DNA of 64,000 nt from JAACFF01 sp963807975 (GCA_963807975.1 CAWEDV010000005.1:314279-378278), one strand, 5' to 3'; positions 8,376 through 17,543 are shown, counted from the first letter of the stretch. Numbers and translations: made by a program. The notes: generated by a model not told the origin, from the sequence alone.

Positions 8376-9221
8376 CTATAAGCCATCAAACAGTTCGTTC
8401 TCTCGGAAGCCATCAGGAACCCGTGGATAGGCACGAATAAAGTACTCCGATGCCAGGAAGCGACGTTGTATCCCCTCTGGAAGCGCCCGCGAATTGCTCG
8501 TTCCCCCACCTTGGCTCTTATGTTTGGCGCTGGCCGATTTTTTAACATCCCAGTATTGCCTATAGCCGATCTTGGCATGTATTTTCTTTGGCGGGATACC
8601 CAGTTTGGTGAAGTCAATGTCTTTATTTCGGCCCGCCTTGGATGGATCGAGACCTCTAAGCCGCATTATCATAATGTATATCTTTACCATCCGATTTGAA
8701 AAGGCAGTGTAGTACAGACGACCTGGCTGATAAACATCAGGACCAATCTCTGGGAACTGTCCCTCGTCTCCGGCAGCGTGAAACGCAGCGGTGGTAATCT
8801 CGCAGCAGTGAATATGATCAGGGTGAAAGTATCCACCAGTTTCATCATGCGTAATGACAACTTGAGGTTGGATTTCCCGTATCAATCCGACGACGCGTCC
8901 AATTGCCTCATTTTCATCCGAGTTGATAAAAGCCTCGGGATGCTTGTTAGCAGGATCTCCAATATAGCCCGAGTCACGATAACACATCATATGCAGCGTG
9001 CCACCGAGTATTTCCACAGCTTCCGTCAGCTCTTGCACGCGAACATTCACCAGATCAGCCAAGGTATGTTCAAATCCTGTGGCTACAGAACCGGCAACAC
9101 CATCCGTCGCAATTGCCACATGAACTTCGACACCTTCAGCAGCATAGCGAGCAAGCGTTCCTCCCAATCCAAAAGATTCATCATCCGGATGGGCAAGTAC
9201 CGCCAACAATCTCCGCGCCAT
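8376..9221 (-). CDS. PIG-L/LmbE family deacetylase
   Basis: Zinc-dependent N-acetylglucosaminyl deacetylase fold, 281 residues. The hallmark AHPDDE is at 10-15 (zinc ligands His11 and Asp14) and HPDH at 133-136 gives the third ligand. Family members deacetylate GlcNAc-inositol, GlcNAc-malate or antibiotic precursors, or cleave mycothiol conjugates. The extra C-terminal 60 residues are longer than the bacillithiol enzyme BshB and nearer to MshB/Mca length. I chose ATG 9221 because GAGGG lies 8 bases upstream; an in-frame GTG at 9236 sits on that site. No partner glycosyltransferase or ligase is adjacent, so the substrate is open. Confidence 0.82.
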   Translation of the reverse strand: MARRLLAVLAHPDDESFGLGGTLARYAAEGVEVHVAIATDGVAGSVATGFEHTLADLVNVRVQELTEAVEILGGTLHMMCYRDSGYIGDPANKHPEAFINSDENEAIGRVVGLIREIQPQVVITHDETGGYFHPDHIHCCEITTAAFHAAGDEGQFPEIGPDVYQPGRLYYTAFSNRMVKIYIMIMRLRGLDPSKAGRNKDIDFTKLGIPPKKIHAKIGYRQYWDVKKSASAKHKSQGGGTSNSRALPEGIQRRFLASEYFIRAYPRVPDGFRENELFDGL

Positions 9222-9282
9222 CCCGTTTTCCCTCACAGAACAATCTCTTTTTCTTTCACAATTTTGATCTCAATCTTTGTCT

Positions 9283-9681
9283 TCATCTCAAAAAAACCTG
9301 GTCAGCTCTCACGTAGTCTCCAGTAGTTCCCACCACCATCCCAATAGCATGATCATCAGTATGGGACATACTAATAGACCACTGATTCAATCCTAGATCA
9401 TCAGCCAAATCTGCAGCAGCGCTGTGCAAAACTAGCTCAGGCCGGCCTCGATGATTGTTCACGATCTCGATTTCTTTCCAACCCACATCACCGATCCCAG
9501 TACCAAGAGCCTTTCCGACAGCCTCTTTGACCGCAAATCGAGCTGCTAGTTTTTCTGCGCTTCCGGTGCAGTATGCTTGCTCCTGATGCGTAAAAATCCG
9601 ATCAAGAAAACGCGCACCGTGACGATCAAGACTGCGCTGGATGCGCACTATCTCGATCATATCGACACCAACAGCCAGCAT
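9283..9681 (-). CDS. acpS: holo-[acyl-carrier-protein] synthase
   Basis: Transfers 4'-phosphopantetheine from CoA to a serine of acyl carrier protein, an essential step in fatty-acid synthesis. The 132 residues are typical of the trimeric AcpS type. The magnesium-binding Asp is in GVDMIEI near residue 7 and the second signature is FAVKEAVGKALGTG near 69. The C-terminal SMSHTDDHAIG matches the family S-I-S-H-(S/T)-x-x-x-A pattern. It lies between the PIG-L gene and a lipoprotein gene on the same strand. Confidence 0.92.
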   Translation of the reverse strand: MLAVGVDMIEIVRIQRSLDRHGARFLDRIFTHQEQAYCTGSAEKLAARFAVKEAVGKALGTGIGDVGWKEIEIVNNHRGRPELVLHSAAADLADDLGLNQWSISMSHTDDHAIGMVVGTTGDYVRADQVFLR

Positions 9682-9732
9682 AATTTACGCCACCTCACTG
9701 TTCATCATGAAACACTCGCAGCAGCGCTCAAT

Positions 9733-10335
9733 TCAGCGCGCCACCTTGAAGTCAGGGCCACTTTCGGCATGTAGATCAACGACAACCTCTTGCCCGCCAA
9801 ACCCATCTACCAGGTCATGGGCCCGCACAGTTATAACATCAACATCCGGTGGAATGAGTATTCCACTTTGACTGCGCGTGAAAGGCTGTTCGCCAACATG
9901 TGGGTGCAGCAGAAGACGGGTAAAATGGCTATCTGGATCGGGTTTGACGACCGTTCCATCAGGCATTACCACGTCCCAGCCATCGGCATAATCTTCCCAA
10001 CCCGTGTCCTCATGCTCAACAGTGACGGCGAACCTCCATAACCCATCATCCGCTAGATTTGCTTCAACAAAAAGTACGTCTGCGTTTCCTGTGCCGCTGA
10101 TATTGGTTCCCACTTCTTCGGTAGGTTCTGAAGTTCCAGTTTCTATGATGGGCGCTTGTTTTTTCTCATCAATTTCCAAATCATCTGTTGATTCCATCAC
10201 AATGGCTGCTTCTGAAGTGGGATCTAACTGCAAACCCGAGTTACCATTGCATCCTACCAATATGAAAAATAGTAAAAGCAAGAAACTCGTGCTGCGCCGC
10301 CCGTGACGGTGGGTTGAAGTCTGGATAATTTGCAT
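9733..10335 (-). CDS. hypothetical lipoprotein
   Basis: 200 residues of unrecognised function. Residues 1-29 form a signal with a His/Arg-rich n-region, a Leu/Phe-rich core and a lipobox ending in VGC (Cys about 29), so it should be an anchored extracytoplasmic lipoprotein. An acidic Thr/Glu-rich stretch to about 75 is followed by a small beta-rich domain (about 80-195) with VTVEHEDTGWEDYADGW. That domain resembles secreted domains of unknown function in other environmental bacteria. It ends 51 bases before acpS and begins 6 bases after the XdhC gene stop, so the three may be co-transcribed. Confidence 0.68.
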   Translation of the reverse strand: MQIIQTSTHRHGRRSTSFLLLLFFILVGCNGNSGLQLDPTSEAAIVMESTDDLEIDEKKQAPIIETGTSEPTEEVGTNISGTGNADVLFVEANLADDGLWRFAVTVEHEDTGWEDYADGWDVVMPDGTVVKPDPDSHFTRLLLHPHVGEQPFTRSQSGILIPPDVDVITVRAHDLVDGFGGQEVVVDLHAESGPDFKVAR

Positions 10336-10341
10336 GGTAGG

Positions 10342-11373
10342 TCAAGCGATTTTGATTGTGCCCCGGTATACGGCCACTATTTCAGCCATTATCGAAAGCG
10401 CGATTTCTTCAGGATCTTCTGCACCGATATCCAATCCAATCGGCGCAAATATTCTGCCGATTTTCTGCTCAGTAAATCCCATTGTCTTCAAACGTTCTTT
10501 CCGTTTGGCATGTGTTTTGCGACTGCCGAGAGCACCGATGTAAAAGACGTCACTGTCAAGCAAGATTCCTAAAGCTTGATCATCAATTTTCGGATCATGG
10601 GTAAGCAAGGCCACGGCCATATTTGTCGAGGGCAAAGTATCTTGAAAGGCCTCTCTCGGCCACTTCTGGACAAGCTTATCAACATCAGGAAATCGATAAT
10701 CACTGCCAAACGAGCGGCGTGGATCGATGACCACCGTTCTTATGCCTAGATTTCTTGCCTCTCTGGTCAGCGCGATCGCAATGTGAACACCGCCTATCAT
10801 CACCAGAACAGGTGCTGGTCGAAATACATCGACAAATACCTTGAGCCCCGATTCTAAAGTGACAAATTGTGAATTCTGCAGAGAGGGTAAAAGATTTTGC
10901 AGTTCACTCTCTATTCCAGGCTCAAGAAAACCAAAACCTTCGCCGTCCCCACCGAACGCTGCCCTAGAATGGCTGTGATCTGGAGAACCTTGAACTACGG
11001 TGGCAACAGCTCCAGACCAATCAGATAAAATAACCTTACGATAAAATTCATACCACGCTCGATCGAGGACTTCAACGAAAACGTCAATATTGCCACCACA
11101 GGCTATGCCAACGTCCCAGGCCGTTTCATCAGCGACGCCAAAGTGAAGCAGCCTAGGCTCTTTGCTTTCCAATATCTCGCCGCTTGCCTCGACAACGGCT
11201 CCCTCCACACAGCCACCGCTGATCGAACCAACTATACGACCATCTGCACTGACTGCCATTTTCGCACCCACTCGCCTTGGCGCAGATCCCCACGTTGATA
11301 CAACTGTGGCCAAGGCAACGGCCGTATCGCCCTCCGCGTACCAATGGTCAATTTCAGCTATGATATCCTTCAT
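10342..11373 (-). CDS. XdhC/CoxI family protein
   Basis: Family members insert or sulfurate the molybdenum cofactor of xanthine-dehydrogenase-type enzymes. The N-terminal XdhC/CoxI domain has TWGSAPRRVGAKM and SGGCVEG with its conserved Cys; the second conserved patch is VGIACGG. The C-terminal Rossmann-like domain begins near VLVMIGGVHIA and ends with FYIGALGSRKTH and IGLDIGAEDPEEIALSIMAEI, both diagnostic. I start at ATG 11373, which has GGAG seven bases upstream; the ATG at 11394 has none. No molybdenum hydroxylase subunit genes are beside it, so any client enzyme is encoded elsewhere. Confidence 0.87.
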   Translation of the reverse strand: MKDIIAEIDHWYAEGDTAVALATVVSTWGSAPRRVGAKMAVSADGRIVGSISGGCVEGAVVEASGEILESKEPRLLHFGVADETAWDVGIACGGNIDVFVEVLDRAWYEFYRKVILSDWSGAVATVVQGSPDHSHSRAAFGGDGEGFGFLEPGIESELQNLLPSLQNSQFVTLESGLKVFVDVFRPAPVLVMIGGVHIAIALTREARNLGIRTVVIDPRRSFGSDYRFPDVDKLVQKWPREAFQDTLPSTNMAVALLTHDPKIDDQALGILLDSDVFYIGALGSRKTHAKRKERLKTMGFTEQKIGRIFAPIGLDIGAEDPEEIALSIMAEIVAVYRGTIKIA

Positions 11374-11472
11374 CAGCGATCTCCAGCGTATCACTATAAA
11401 TCAAATCAATAAATCGAGCCTCTCGTCATTGTACGACTAGATAATCATAGATACAACCGATCTGGTTCATCC

Positions 11473-11500
11473 TTGACATAATTCCGACATCACGTAGACT
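11473..11500 (+). promoter_or_regulatory. promoter for the ABC-2 exporter pair
   Basis: A consensus TTGACA at 11473-11478 and TAGACT at 11495-11500 are 16 bases apart. Transcription would start near 11507, only about five bases before the ATG at 11512. No ribosome site is visible, so the message may be leaderless. Confidence 0.6.
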
Positions 11501-11511
11501 TGGCCTCAATC

Positions 11512-12507
11512 ATGGATTTTGCCATAACGACAAGTCAGATTAGTAAAGTATACTATCCATCGACAGGCTGGCGGACCCGAAGCGGCAATTCCATAAAGAC
11601 GGCCGTCGACAACGTCACCCTCTCAATCCCTGAAGGCGAGCTGTTTGGACTGCTGGGTCCCAACGGAGCTGGAAAAACCACCTTAGTCAAAATGCTCTGT
11701 ACACTTATATTGCCTAGTGCAGGAAGAGCAAAAGTTGCCGGTATTGATCTGGCCGATGAAAGAAAAATCCGAACCGTTACTGGTCTAGTAGTCTCAGATG
11801 AACGCAGCTTTTATTGGCGGTTGTCAGTCAAGCGCAATCTTGATTTTTTTGCCGCCATGCATGGCCTTCATGGCTCTCGTGCATCCACCCGCATAGAGTC
11901 AGTGCTCAAAGACGTCAACCTTTTCGATCGTGCACAGCAGCGCTTCAGCGACTTATCGAGCGGCATGCGCCAGCGACTTGCCATTGCCCGTGCCCTACTC
12001 CATGAACCACGCATATTATTTCTCGATGAACCAACCCGCAGCCTCGATCCTACAGCAACCCGCCAACTACATGATCTCATCCTGCGCTTAGTGGGCGAAA
12101 GGGAAATGACCGTATTCCTCATCACCCATGATCTTGCAGAAGCAGAGAAGCTGTGCGACAGAGTTGCTCTCATGCATGAGTCCAAAATCCAGAAAATCGG
12201 GCAGCCAGCTGAACTACGCAGGCATCTAAATCCGCAAAGAACCTACACTATTACCATAAAATCAATTTCTGAAGCTCAACTTCACGGACTGCACAAATTA
12301 TTATCAGGACTTACCTATTCATCAGGCGAAGATAGCTCGCAGACGATAGAACTCCAGTTCCTAGCCAATGAGCAAGACAGAAAACTAACTAATATTATCG
12401 ATTACCTCCGTCAAAATGCAGTGGAGATAGCAGCCATAGAAGGCACACCTCCTTCACTTGAAGAAGTCTTTGCCCACTACACGACCGGAACAATCGTTAC
12501 TCCGTGA
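11512..12507 (+). CDS. ABC transporter ATP-binding protein (ABC-2/NatA type)
   Basis: Cytoplasmic ATPase of an exporter, about 331 residues. Walker A is GPNGAGKTT, the signature is LSSGMRQRLAIARAL, Walker B is ILFLDEPTRSLD and the switch His is in LITHDLAEAE. The D-loop region reads TRSLD rather than the usual TAGLD. The C-terminal 80 residues match the extension seen in NatA/CcmA-like exporters. ATG 11512 fits the promoter just upstream; an in-frame TTG at 11500 would fall in the -10 region. The permease gene follows with a one-to-four-base overlap. The substrate is unknown; drug, polysaccharide or lipid are all possible. Confidence 0.88.
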   Translation: MDFAITTSQISKVYYPSTGWRTRSGNSIKTAVDNVTLSIPEGELFGLLGPNGAGKTTLVKMLCTLILPSAGRAKVAGIDLADERKIRTVTGLVVSDERSFYWRLSVKRNLDFFAAMHGLHGSRASTRIESVLKDVNLFDRAQQRFSDLSSGMRQRLAIARALLHEPRILFLDEPTRSLDPTATRQLHDLILRLVGEREMTVFLITHDLAEAEKLCDRVALMHESKIQKIGQPAELRRHLNPQRTYTITIKSISEAQLHGLHKLLSGLTYSSGEDSSQTIELQFLANEQDRKLTNIIDYLRQNAVEIAAIEGTPPSLEEVFAHYTTGTIVTP

Positions 12508-13310
12508 TGAAAACCTTACGCGCCTTTCTTATCCGAGACTTTCACATCGAGACCAGCTACCGCTTGTCCTTCCTAGCCAGCTTCGGTGGCATTTTTTTTA
12601 ACGTCTTGATTTTCTACTTCCTTTCAATTTTCATAAACGCAGCAACTGACGCTGATTTTGGAACTTTTGAGGGCGATTATTTCTCATTTGTGTTGATCGG
12701 CGTCGCCTTTGCCGGCTATTTTGGAGTAGGGCTAACGAGTTTTTCTCGTGCCCTTCGCTTAGCACAAACGACAGGCACCTTGGAAGCCATGATGATGACG
12801 CCAACATCTCTTCCCGCGATCATCACTGGGTCCGCAGCCTGGAGCTACGTTTTCACCACGTTCCGAGTATTTGTCTATCTATTTTTAGGAATCGCTTTTT
12901 TTGGCGTCAGTTTCAAAGGGGCCAATTTTGCCGCCGCCGCTGCCGGATTGCTGCTGGCGATTATATCCTTCGCCAGTATCGGTATCATTTCTGCCAGCAT
13001 CATCATGATCGTCAAACGCGGTGACGCTATCATTGGTCTTATCGCCAGTTTGGCCAATTTAGTCGGCGGTGTTTACTATCCGGTGGAAATCTTACCCCAA
13101 GCCCTACAAATCTTGGCCAAATTACTGCCAATCACCTATGCCTTACGAGTGATGCGTCAGGCTCTACTCCTGGGGGCCAGTTGGCGCGATCTTGCTCCCG
13201 ATATATTTGCGCTTCTAGTTTTCTGCCTGCTGTTGTTCCCGCTGTCTCTTTTTGTATTTCACTTTGCAGTGCAGCGTGCGCGGTTGGAAGGAACGCTGGC
13301 TCATTACTAA
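12507..13310 (+). CDS. ABC-2 type permease
   Basis: Membrane subunit paired with the upstream ATPase, 267 residues and about six helices. It has the family layout: a cytoplasmic N-terminus, the conserved central stretch LRLAQTTGTLEAMMMTPTS, and the late motif GGVYYPVEILPQALQILAKLLPITYAL, typical of ABC-2 permeases of the DrrB/NodJ kind. The ATG overlaps the ATPase stop (TGATG); a GTG three bases earlier is equally good. Only one permease gene is present, so it probably works as a homodimer. Confidence 0.86.
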   Translation: MKTLRAFLIRDFHIETSYRLSFLASFGGIFFNVLIFYFLSIFINAATDADFGTFEGDYFSFVLIGVAFAGYFGVGLTSFSRALRLAQTTGTLEAMMMTPTSLPAIITGSAAWSYVFTTFRVFVYLFLGIAFFGVSFKGANFAAAAAGLLLAIISFASIGIISASIIMIVKRGDAIIGLIASLANLVGGVYYPVEILPQALQILAKLLPITYALRVMRQALLLGASWRDLAPDIFALLVFCLLLFPLSLFVFHFAVQRARLEGTLAHY

Positions 13311-13316
13311 ATCAAT

Positions 13317-14420
13317 CTACTCAGTAGGCACTAATTCAACTAGCTCAATCTCGAAAAGCTTTGGCCAACGCTTGCCAGTTACAAACAATCGTTCCTCATC
13401 AGGATCATAAGCAATCCCATTGAGCACACCCTCAGTCCCAATGCGGTCTTCTTCAGCTAACAAGCCGCTCAAATCAATCCGGCCCGTTACTTCGCCCGTT
13501 TCCGGGTCTATGCGTACAATATGGTCCGTTTGCCAAACATTGGCCAGGATTTCTCCATCAACATATTCCAACTCGTTAAGGAGGAATACGGGTCCAATCT
13601 CATCATAGACTTGAATCCGTCCAGTTTCCTCAAGTGTTGCCGGATCCCAGAAATAAATAGTGTCCGTTCCATCGCTGACAATCAATTGCTGCCCATCATG
13701 AGTAATACCCCAACCCTGATGGGCATAAGTAAACTCCTCAAGCAGGTCGAAACTGCTGCTGTCATAAACAAAGCCCACGCCCGATTTCCAAGTCAGTTGG
13801 TAGATCCTATCATCAAAAGTAGTAATTCCTTCGCCAAAATACTCCTCGGGGAGCAACAAAATCTGAGTCACTTCACCTGTTTCCAGATTGACTCGACGCA
13901 GAGAGGACTCTCCATATGACCCGGAGCCTTCGAGAAGCAGATCTGAATCCTCTTCCACAACAAGACCTTGAACAAACGACCCTCGATCATGGGGGTACGC
14001 TTCAACAATCTTGAAGCCATAATTGGGAGTGGCTGCGTCATCTTCAAGAAGAGCAGCAGTGGCTTCTATGGTAACGCCTGTTTCTTCGCTTGCACCAGAC
14101 TCTAGGGTAGGAAGTGGGTCCCCATTATTTTCAATCTCTGGAGGAGCTTCTGGCATCGTGGTCGCCGGTATAGGTTCTGGCGGACTGTTTGTAGGGATCC
14201 CAATCGCCGTCTCAATAGGAAGAGGATCCTCAGGTGCCAAACGACTTTCCACTGTTTTCGGTGGCAAAGTCGACAAGGCCGGAGCATCACTACCTGGAAT
14301 CGCTTCCAAGATGGGGGCAGTTGGCTCCTCGACGGAATCCCTTCTCCCATCAGCGCCGCCTACGCAAGCAGTATGCGCAAGGATAAAAAGCAAAGCAATT
14401 GCAGTCAGTCGAATCCTCAT
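13317..14420 (-). CDS. glutamine cyclotransferase lipoprotein
   Basis: Glutaminyl-peptide cyclotransferase family (plant-type five-bladed beta-propeller), which converts N-terminal Gln to pyroglutamate. A lipoprotein signal ends at AHTAC (Cys near 19). Residues 20-135 are a long Pro/Glu/Thr-rich linker of low complexity. The propeller domain starts at FKIVEAYPHDRGSFVQGL (about 137) and carries repeats with LLEGSGSYGESSLR, LTWKSG and LNELEYVDGEILANVW, ending with NGIAYDPDEERLFVTGKRWPKLFEI, all family hallmarks. It is convergent with the ABC-2 pair, six bases apart. Secreted targets are unknown. Confidence 0.87.
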   Translation of the reverse strand: MRIRLTAIALLFILAHTACVGGADGRRDSVEEPTAPILEAIPGSDAPALSTLPPKTVESRLAPEDPLPIETAIGIPTNSPPEPIPATTMPEAPPEIENNGDPLPTLESGASEETGVTIEATAALLEDDAATPNYGFKIVEAYPHDRGSFVQGLVVEEDSDLLLEGSGSYGESSLRRVNLETGEVTQILLLPEEYFGEGITTFDDRIYQLTWKSGVGFVYDSSSFDLLEEFTYAHQGWGITHDGQQLIVSDGTDTIYFWDPATLEETGRIQVYDEIGPVFLLNELEYVDGEILANVWQTDHIVRIDPETGEVTGRIDLSGLLAEEDRIGTEGVLNGIAYDPDEERLFVTGKRWPKLFEIELVELVPTE

Positions 14421-14606
14421 ATCGGTCCAAATTATAGAGTATTTTCCTGATTTATCAGTCCTTTAAAAGCTGAGTCTTAATCTTGGAAATTTAAGCGGCT
14501 CAACCTATACTTGCCCCATGTCAATCACAACGAGAACGATCAGGTTTGCCAATCGTCCGCATATTTCCCGGATAAGATATTTTCTAGTATCGGCCGTAAT
14601 TACTCC

Positions 14607-15683
14607 ATGAAACCGCTAGATTCACCCACGGGATTAACCATTCGACCTGTCCTACCTGAAGATGCTCAGGCTATGAATGAGATCGCCGGTCACCCGAAAG
14701 TTGCACGAACTTTGCTGCAATTACCTTCAAAGGAAATCGCCCAAACAGAGAATCTACTGCGGAACCAAAAGCCAGGACATCATCGCTTGGTGGCAGTCAA
14801 AAATGCTGCTGTCATTGGGCTTGTGAACCTCAACCAACCTCAGAATCCCCGCCTGGTTCATTCTGCCTCGTTAGGCATAATGGTCCACCCACATTATTGG
14901 GGACAGGGCGTCGGCACGGCCCTCATGACCGCCATACTTGATCTGGGCGACAATTGGCTGAACCTGAAAAGGATTGGCCTAGGCGTACGGCCCAGTAACA
15001 AAGTCGCAGTTGGTCTCTATGAGAAATTCGGTTTTGTGTCTGAGGGCACGAAAAAAGAAGCGGACTTTGCCGACGGCTGTTACCAAGACCAACTGCTCAT
15101 GGCTCGCATTTATCCCAATGCTCCACAAACCCAACCCATCGCGCCAGTTCAATACCCGTGCAAGACGCGTGATGTTGTCTCAATTACCATCAGGCCTGTG
15201 AGACCTGGTGATGGCGCCGACCTGCATGAAATCTTCACCCACCCAGCAGTCGGATCCGGAACCAACCAATTGCCCAGCCGCGAAAGACCAACCACCATCG
15301 AGTGGCTCCAGCAGCAGAATCCCGGCCAATACCGCTACTCGGCCGTCGCCCAACATAACAACGGTTCTTCCAAGGTTATTGGCAATCTAACAATGCACCA
15401 GTATCAAAAAACACGTATGATGCATGTGGCTTGGTTCGGTATGTCCGTTCATCCTCATTATTGGGGACTTGGCGTTGGATCGCAACTAGTGGAAACAGCC
15501 CTCGATTTGGCCGACAATTGGCTTGGTCTGAAGCGTGTAGAGTTGGACGTACTTACCGACAACGCGCCCGCTATTAAACTTTGTCAGAAATTTGGCTTTG
15601 AAATTGAAGGAACCAAGCGGCTCTATAGTTACGGTGCCGGTCGCTGGGCAAATGCACATTTCATGGCCAGGCTCAAGCGCTAG
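14607..15683 (+). CDS. tandem GNAT acetyltransferase
   Basis: 358 residues made of two complete GNAT domains, about 10-165 and 190-356. Each has the acetyl-CoA loop after VHPHYWG: QGVGTAL in the first, LGVGSQL in the second. Each also has a DNWL-LKR segment and a KFGF-EGTK terminal motif. The halves are clearly paralogous, so this is an internal duplication. Family members acetylate ribosomal proteins, amino acids or antibiotics; the RimJ/RimL-like pattern (KFGFxxEGT) points to N-acetylation. I start at ATG 14607; a TTG at 14511 would add a non-homologous leader. No clear ribosome site is visible. Confidence 0.86.
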   Translation: MKPLDSPTGLTIRPVLPEDAQAMNEIAGHPKVARTLLQLPSKEIAQTENLLRNQKPGHHRLVAVKNAAVIGLVNLNQPQNPRLVHSASLGIMVHPHYWGQGVGTALMTAILDLGDNWLNLKRIGLGVRPSNKVAVGLYEKFGFVSEGTKKEADFADGCYQDQLLMARIYPNAPQTQPIAPVQYPCKTRDVVSITIRPVRPGDGADLHEIFTHPAVGSGTNQLPSRERPTTIEWLQQQNPGQYRYSAVAQHNNGSSKVIGNLTMHQYQKTRMMHVAWFGMSVHPHYWGLGVGSQLVETALDLADNWLGLKRVELDVLTDNAPAIKLCQKFGFEIEGTKRLYSYGAGRWANAHFMARLKR

Positions 15684-15752
15684 ATAATCAACTAACTGAA
15701 CCACGGAAAATCGTTTCATCATGGTGCCTCAGAAAGATATAGGAATGTTTAA

Positions 15753-16727
15753 GTGACAAGAAAACAGCAATTTCAAAATACTCATCTAAAATACGCTTCC
15801 GTTACCTTGCTTTTAGCTGCTCTTTGTTTTCTAGCTTCTTGCGCTGGCAGCGACGAGCCCACAACCTTGAAACTCGCGCTCCTGCCAATCATGGATACGC
15901 TGCCCGCCCATGTGGCGCAAGAACAGGGTTATTTTGCCGATGAGAATCTCACTGTCGAGTTCCTTCCCGTTGGCTCAGCGCCTGATCGCGACCAGTTGAT
16001 CAAATCAGGGCAAGCGGATGGGATGGTCAACGAATTGCTGTCCACAATGTTCTTCAACAGCGAATCGCCGGAAGTAATAACCGTCCGCTATGCCCGCAAG
16101 GCAACGCCGGATTACCCCCATTTCTACGTCCTCGCCTCTGCAAACAGCGGCATAGAAGGCGTCGAAGATATTATCGGACAGAAGATTGGCATATCTGAAG
16201 GAACTATAATCGAGTATTCGACGGATAGGCTGCTTCAAGCAGCCGGCCTGTCCCCAAATGACTACCAAACCATTGCCGTACCAAGAATTCCAGACCGCCT
16301 CGCCCTATTGGGATCAGGCGAACTGTCCGCCGCAAATATGCCTGACCCGGCAGCAGCCTTGGCCATTCAGAATGGCGCCACCGTAGTGATCGATGATTCG
16401 GGCTACACACAATACGGTCACAGTGTCTACACTTTTCGCAAGGAACTTGTTGACGAGAATCCAGAGGCAGTTCGCAGTTTCTTACGCGCTATCGAACGTG
16501 CAGTAGTCGATATCAACAATGACAAGAGCAAATGGGGTGACTTGTTAAGTGAAAAGAACCTAGTCCCTCCACCGTTGTTAGGCAGCTATACAGTTCCCGA
16601 TTTCCCTGAAGCGGGCTTGCCAACCGCAGACCAATGGGATGACATGCTTGATTGGGCTCTTGACAAAGGCTATTTATCAGGAGAGTTGGATTACACCGGC
16701 TCGGTTGACGACGCTTATCTACCCTAA
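15753..16727 (+). CDS. NitT/TauT-type ABC substrate-binding lipoprotein
   Basis: Extracytoplasmic receptor of the importer encoded by the next two genes, 324 residues. It starts with GTG, with AGGA about 8 bases upstream. A signal ends at lipobox LASC. The mature part has the NMT1/THI5/SsuA fold order: LKLALLPIMDTLPAHVAQEQGYF, then LIKSGQADGMVNELL, then IGQKIGISEGTIIEYSTDRLL. Known relatives bind sulfonates, taurine, nitrate, pyrimidine precursors of thiamin, or riboflavin. The sequence does not settle the ligand. Its position before a menaquinone operon is suggestive at most. Confidence 0.84.
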   Translation: MTRKQQFQNTHLKYASVTLLLAALCFLASCAGSDEPTTLKLALLPIMDTLPAHVAQEQGYFADENLTVEFLPVGSAPDRDQLIKSGQADGMVNELLSTMFFNSESPEVITVRYARKATPDYPHFYVLASANSGIEGVEDIIGQKIGISEGTIIEYSTDRLLQAAGLSPNDYQTIAVPRIPDRLALLGSGELSAANMPDPAAALAIQNGATVVIDDSGYTQYGHSVYTFRKELVDENPEAVRSFLRAIERAVVDINNDKSKWGDLLSEKNLVPPPLLGSYTVPDFPEAGLPTADQWDDMLDWALDKGYLSGELDYTGSVDDAYLP

Positions 16728-16769
16728 GCGCTTAAATCAATATGTGCTTCATTTTCCTAGAAGATATCA

Positions 16770-17543
16770 ATGGTTCGATTTACTGATGTAACCTTCGCTT
16801 ACAGGGACACTCCCCCGGTCTTTGAGACATTCAATTGGCACCTGGCTCGCGCCGAAAGATGGGCTGTTCTCGGACCATCAGGCTGTGGGAAGAGCACCTT
16901 GCTGTTTCTCCTTGCCGGGCTTCAGATTCCGGTAAATGGGCAGATTTTGATTGCCGACAATCCCCAAAAGGCGCCGCGTCCACAAACGGGCCTGATCTTA
17001 CAGGACTACGGGTTGCTGCCCTGGGCCACTGCCCGCAACAACGTTAAGCTTGGCCTCGATATTCGCCGCTTTTATGGTCCTGATGGCAAGCATGCACCTC
17101 AGGACTTTGATCCTGGCCAATACGATGAACGAGCTGAGTACTGGATCAAACGATTGGGATTAACTGCACATGGCCAAAAATATCCTGCACAGCTTTCTGG
17201 CGGACAACGCCAGCGAGTAGCCATAGCCCGGACCCTATCCTTACAACCCGATCTTTTGCTCATGGATGAGCCGTTTTCTTCATTAGATGCGCCGACCCGA
17301 GCCAATCTACAAGACAGAACGATAGAACTAAGCCAGGAACAAGCGTTAACCTTAATCATCGTTACCCACTCTATAGAAGAAGCCGCGGTCATGGGTGAGC
17401 ACATTCTTCTCTTAAACCAACCACCCAATAGTCAGTCTGTAATTTTCCCTAATCCGGGCTCTGGCGACCCTAATTTTCGAGAAACAGCCGCTTACTTTGA
17501 ATTATGTCGCAGCCTACGCCAAGAAATGGAGCCAGGTCCATGA
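16770..17543 (+). CDS. ABC transporter ATP-binding protein (SsuB/TauB type)
   Basis: ATPase of the NitT/TauT-type importer, 257 residues. Walker A is GPSGCGKST, the Q-loop is in LILQDYGLLPWATA (the family hallmark L-P-W), the signature is LSGGQRQRVAIARTL, Walker B is LLLMDEPFSSLDAPTR and the switch His is in IVTHSIEEAAVM. It follows the binding protein by 42 bases and overlaps the permease gene by four bases (ATGA). Confidence 0.9.
   Translation: MVRFTDVTFAYRDTPPVFETFNWHLARAERWAVLGPSGCGKSTLLFLLAGLQIPVNGQILIADNPQKAPRPQTGLILQDYGLLPWATARNNVKLGLDIRRFYGPDGKHAPQDFDPGQYDERAEYWIKRLGLTAHGQKYPAQLSGGQRQRVAIARTLSLQPDLLLMDEPFSSLDAPTRANLQDRTIELSQEQALTLIIVTHSIEEAAVMGEHILLLNQPPNSQSVIFPNPGSGDPNFRETAAYFELCRSLRQEMEPGP

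Noticed and set aside
15753..16727. Idea that the binding protein is a MqnA/MqnD-like futalosine-pathway enzyme
   Set aside because: It has a lipoprotein signal and is followed by ATPase and permease genes; the fold is shared but the context is transport, and the classical men route is present.
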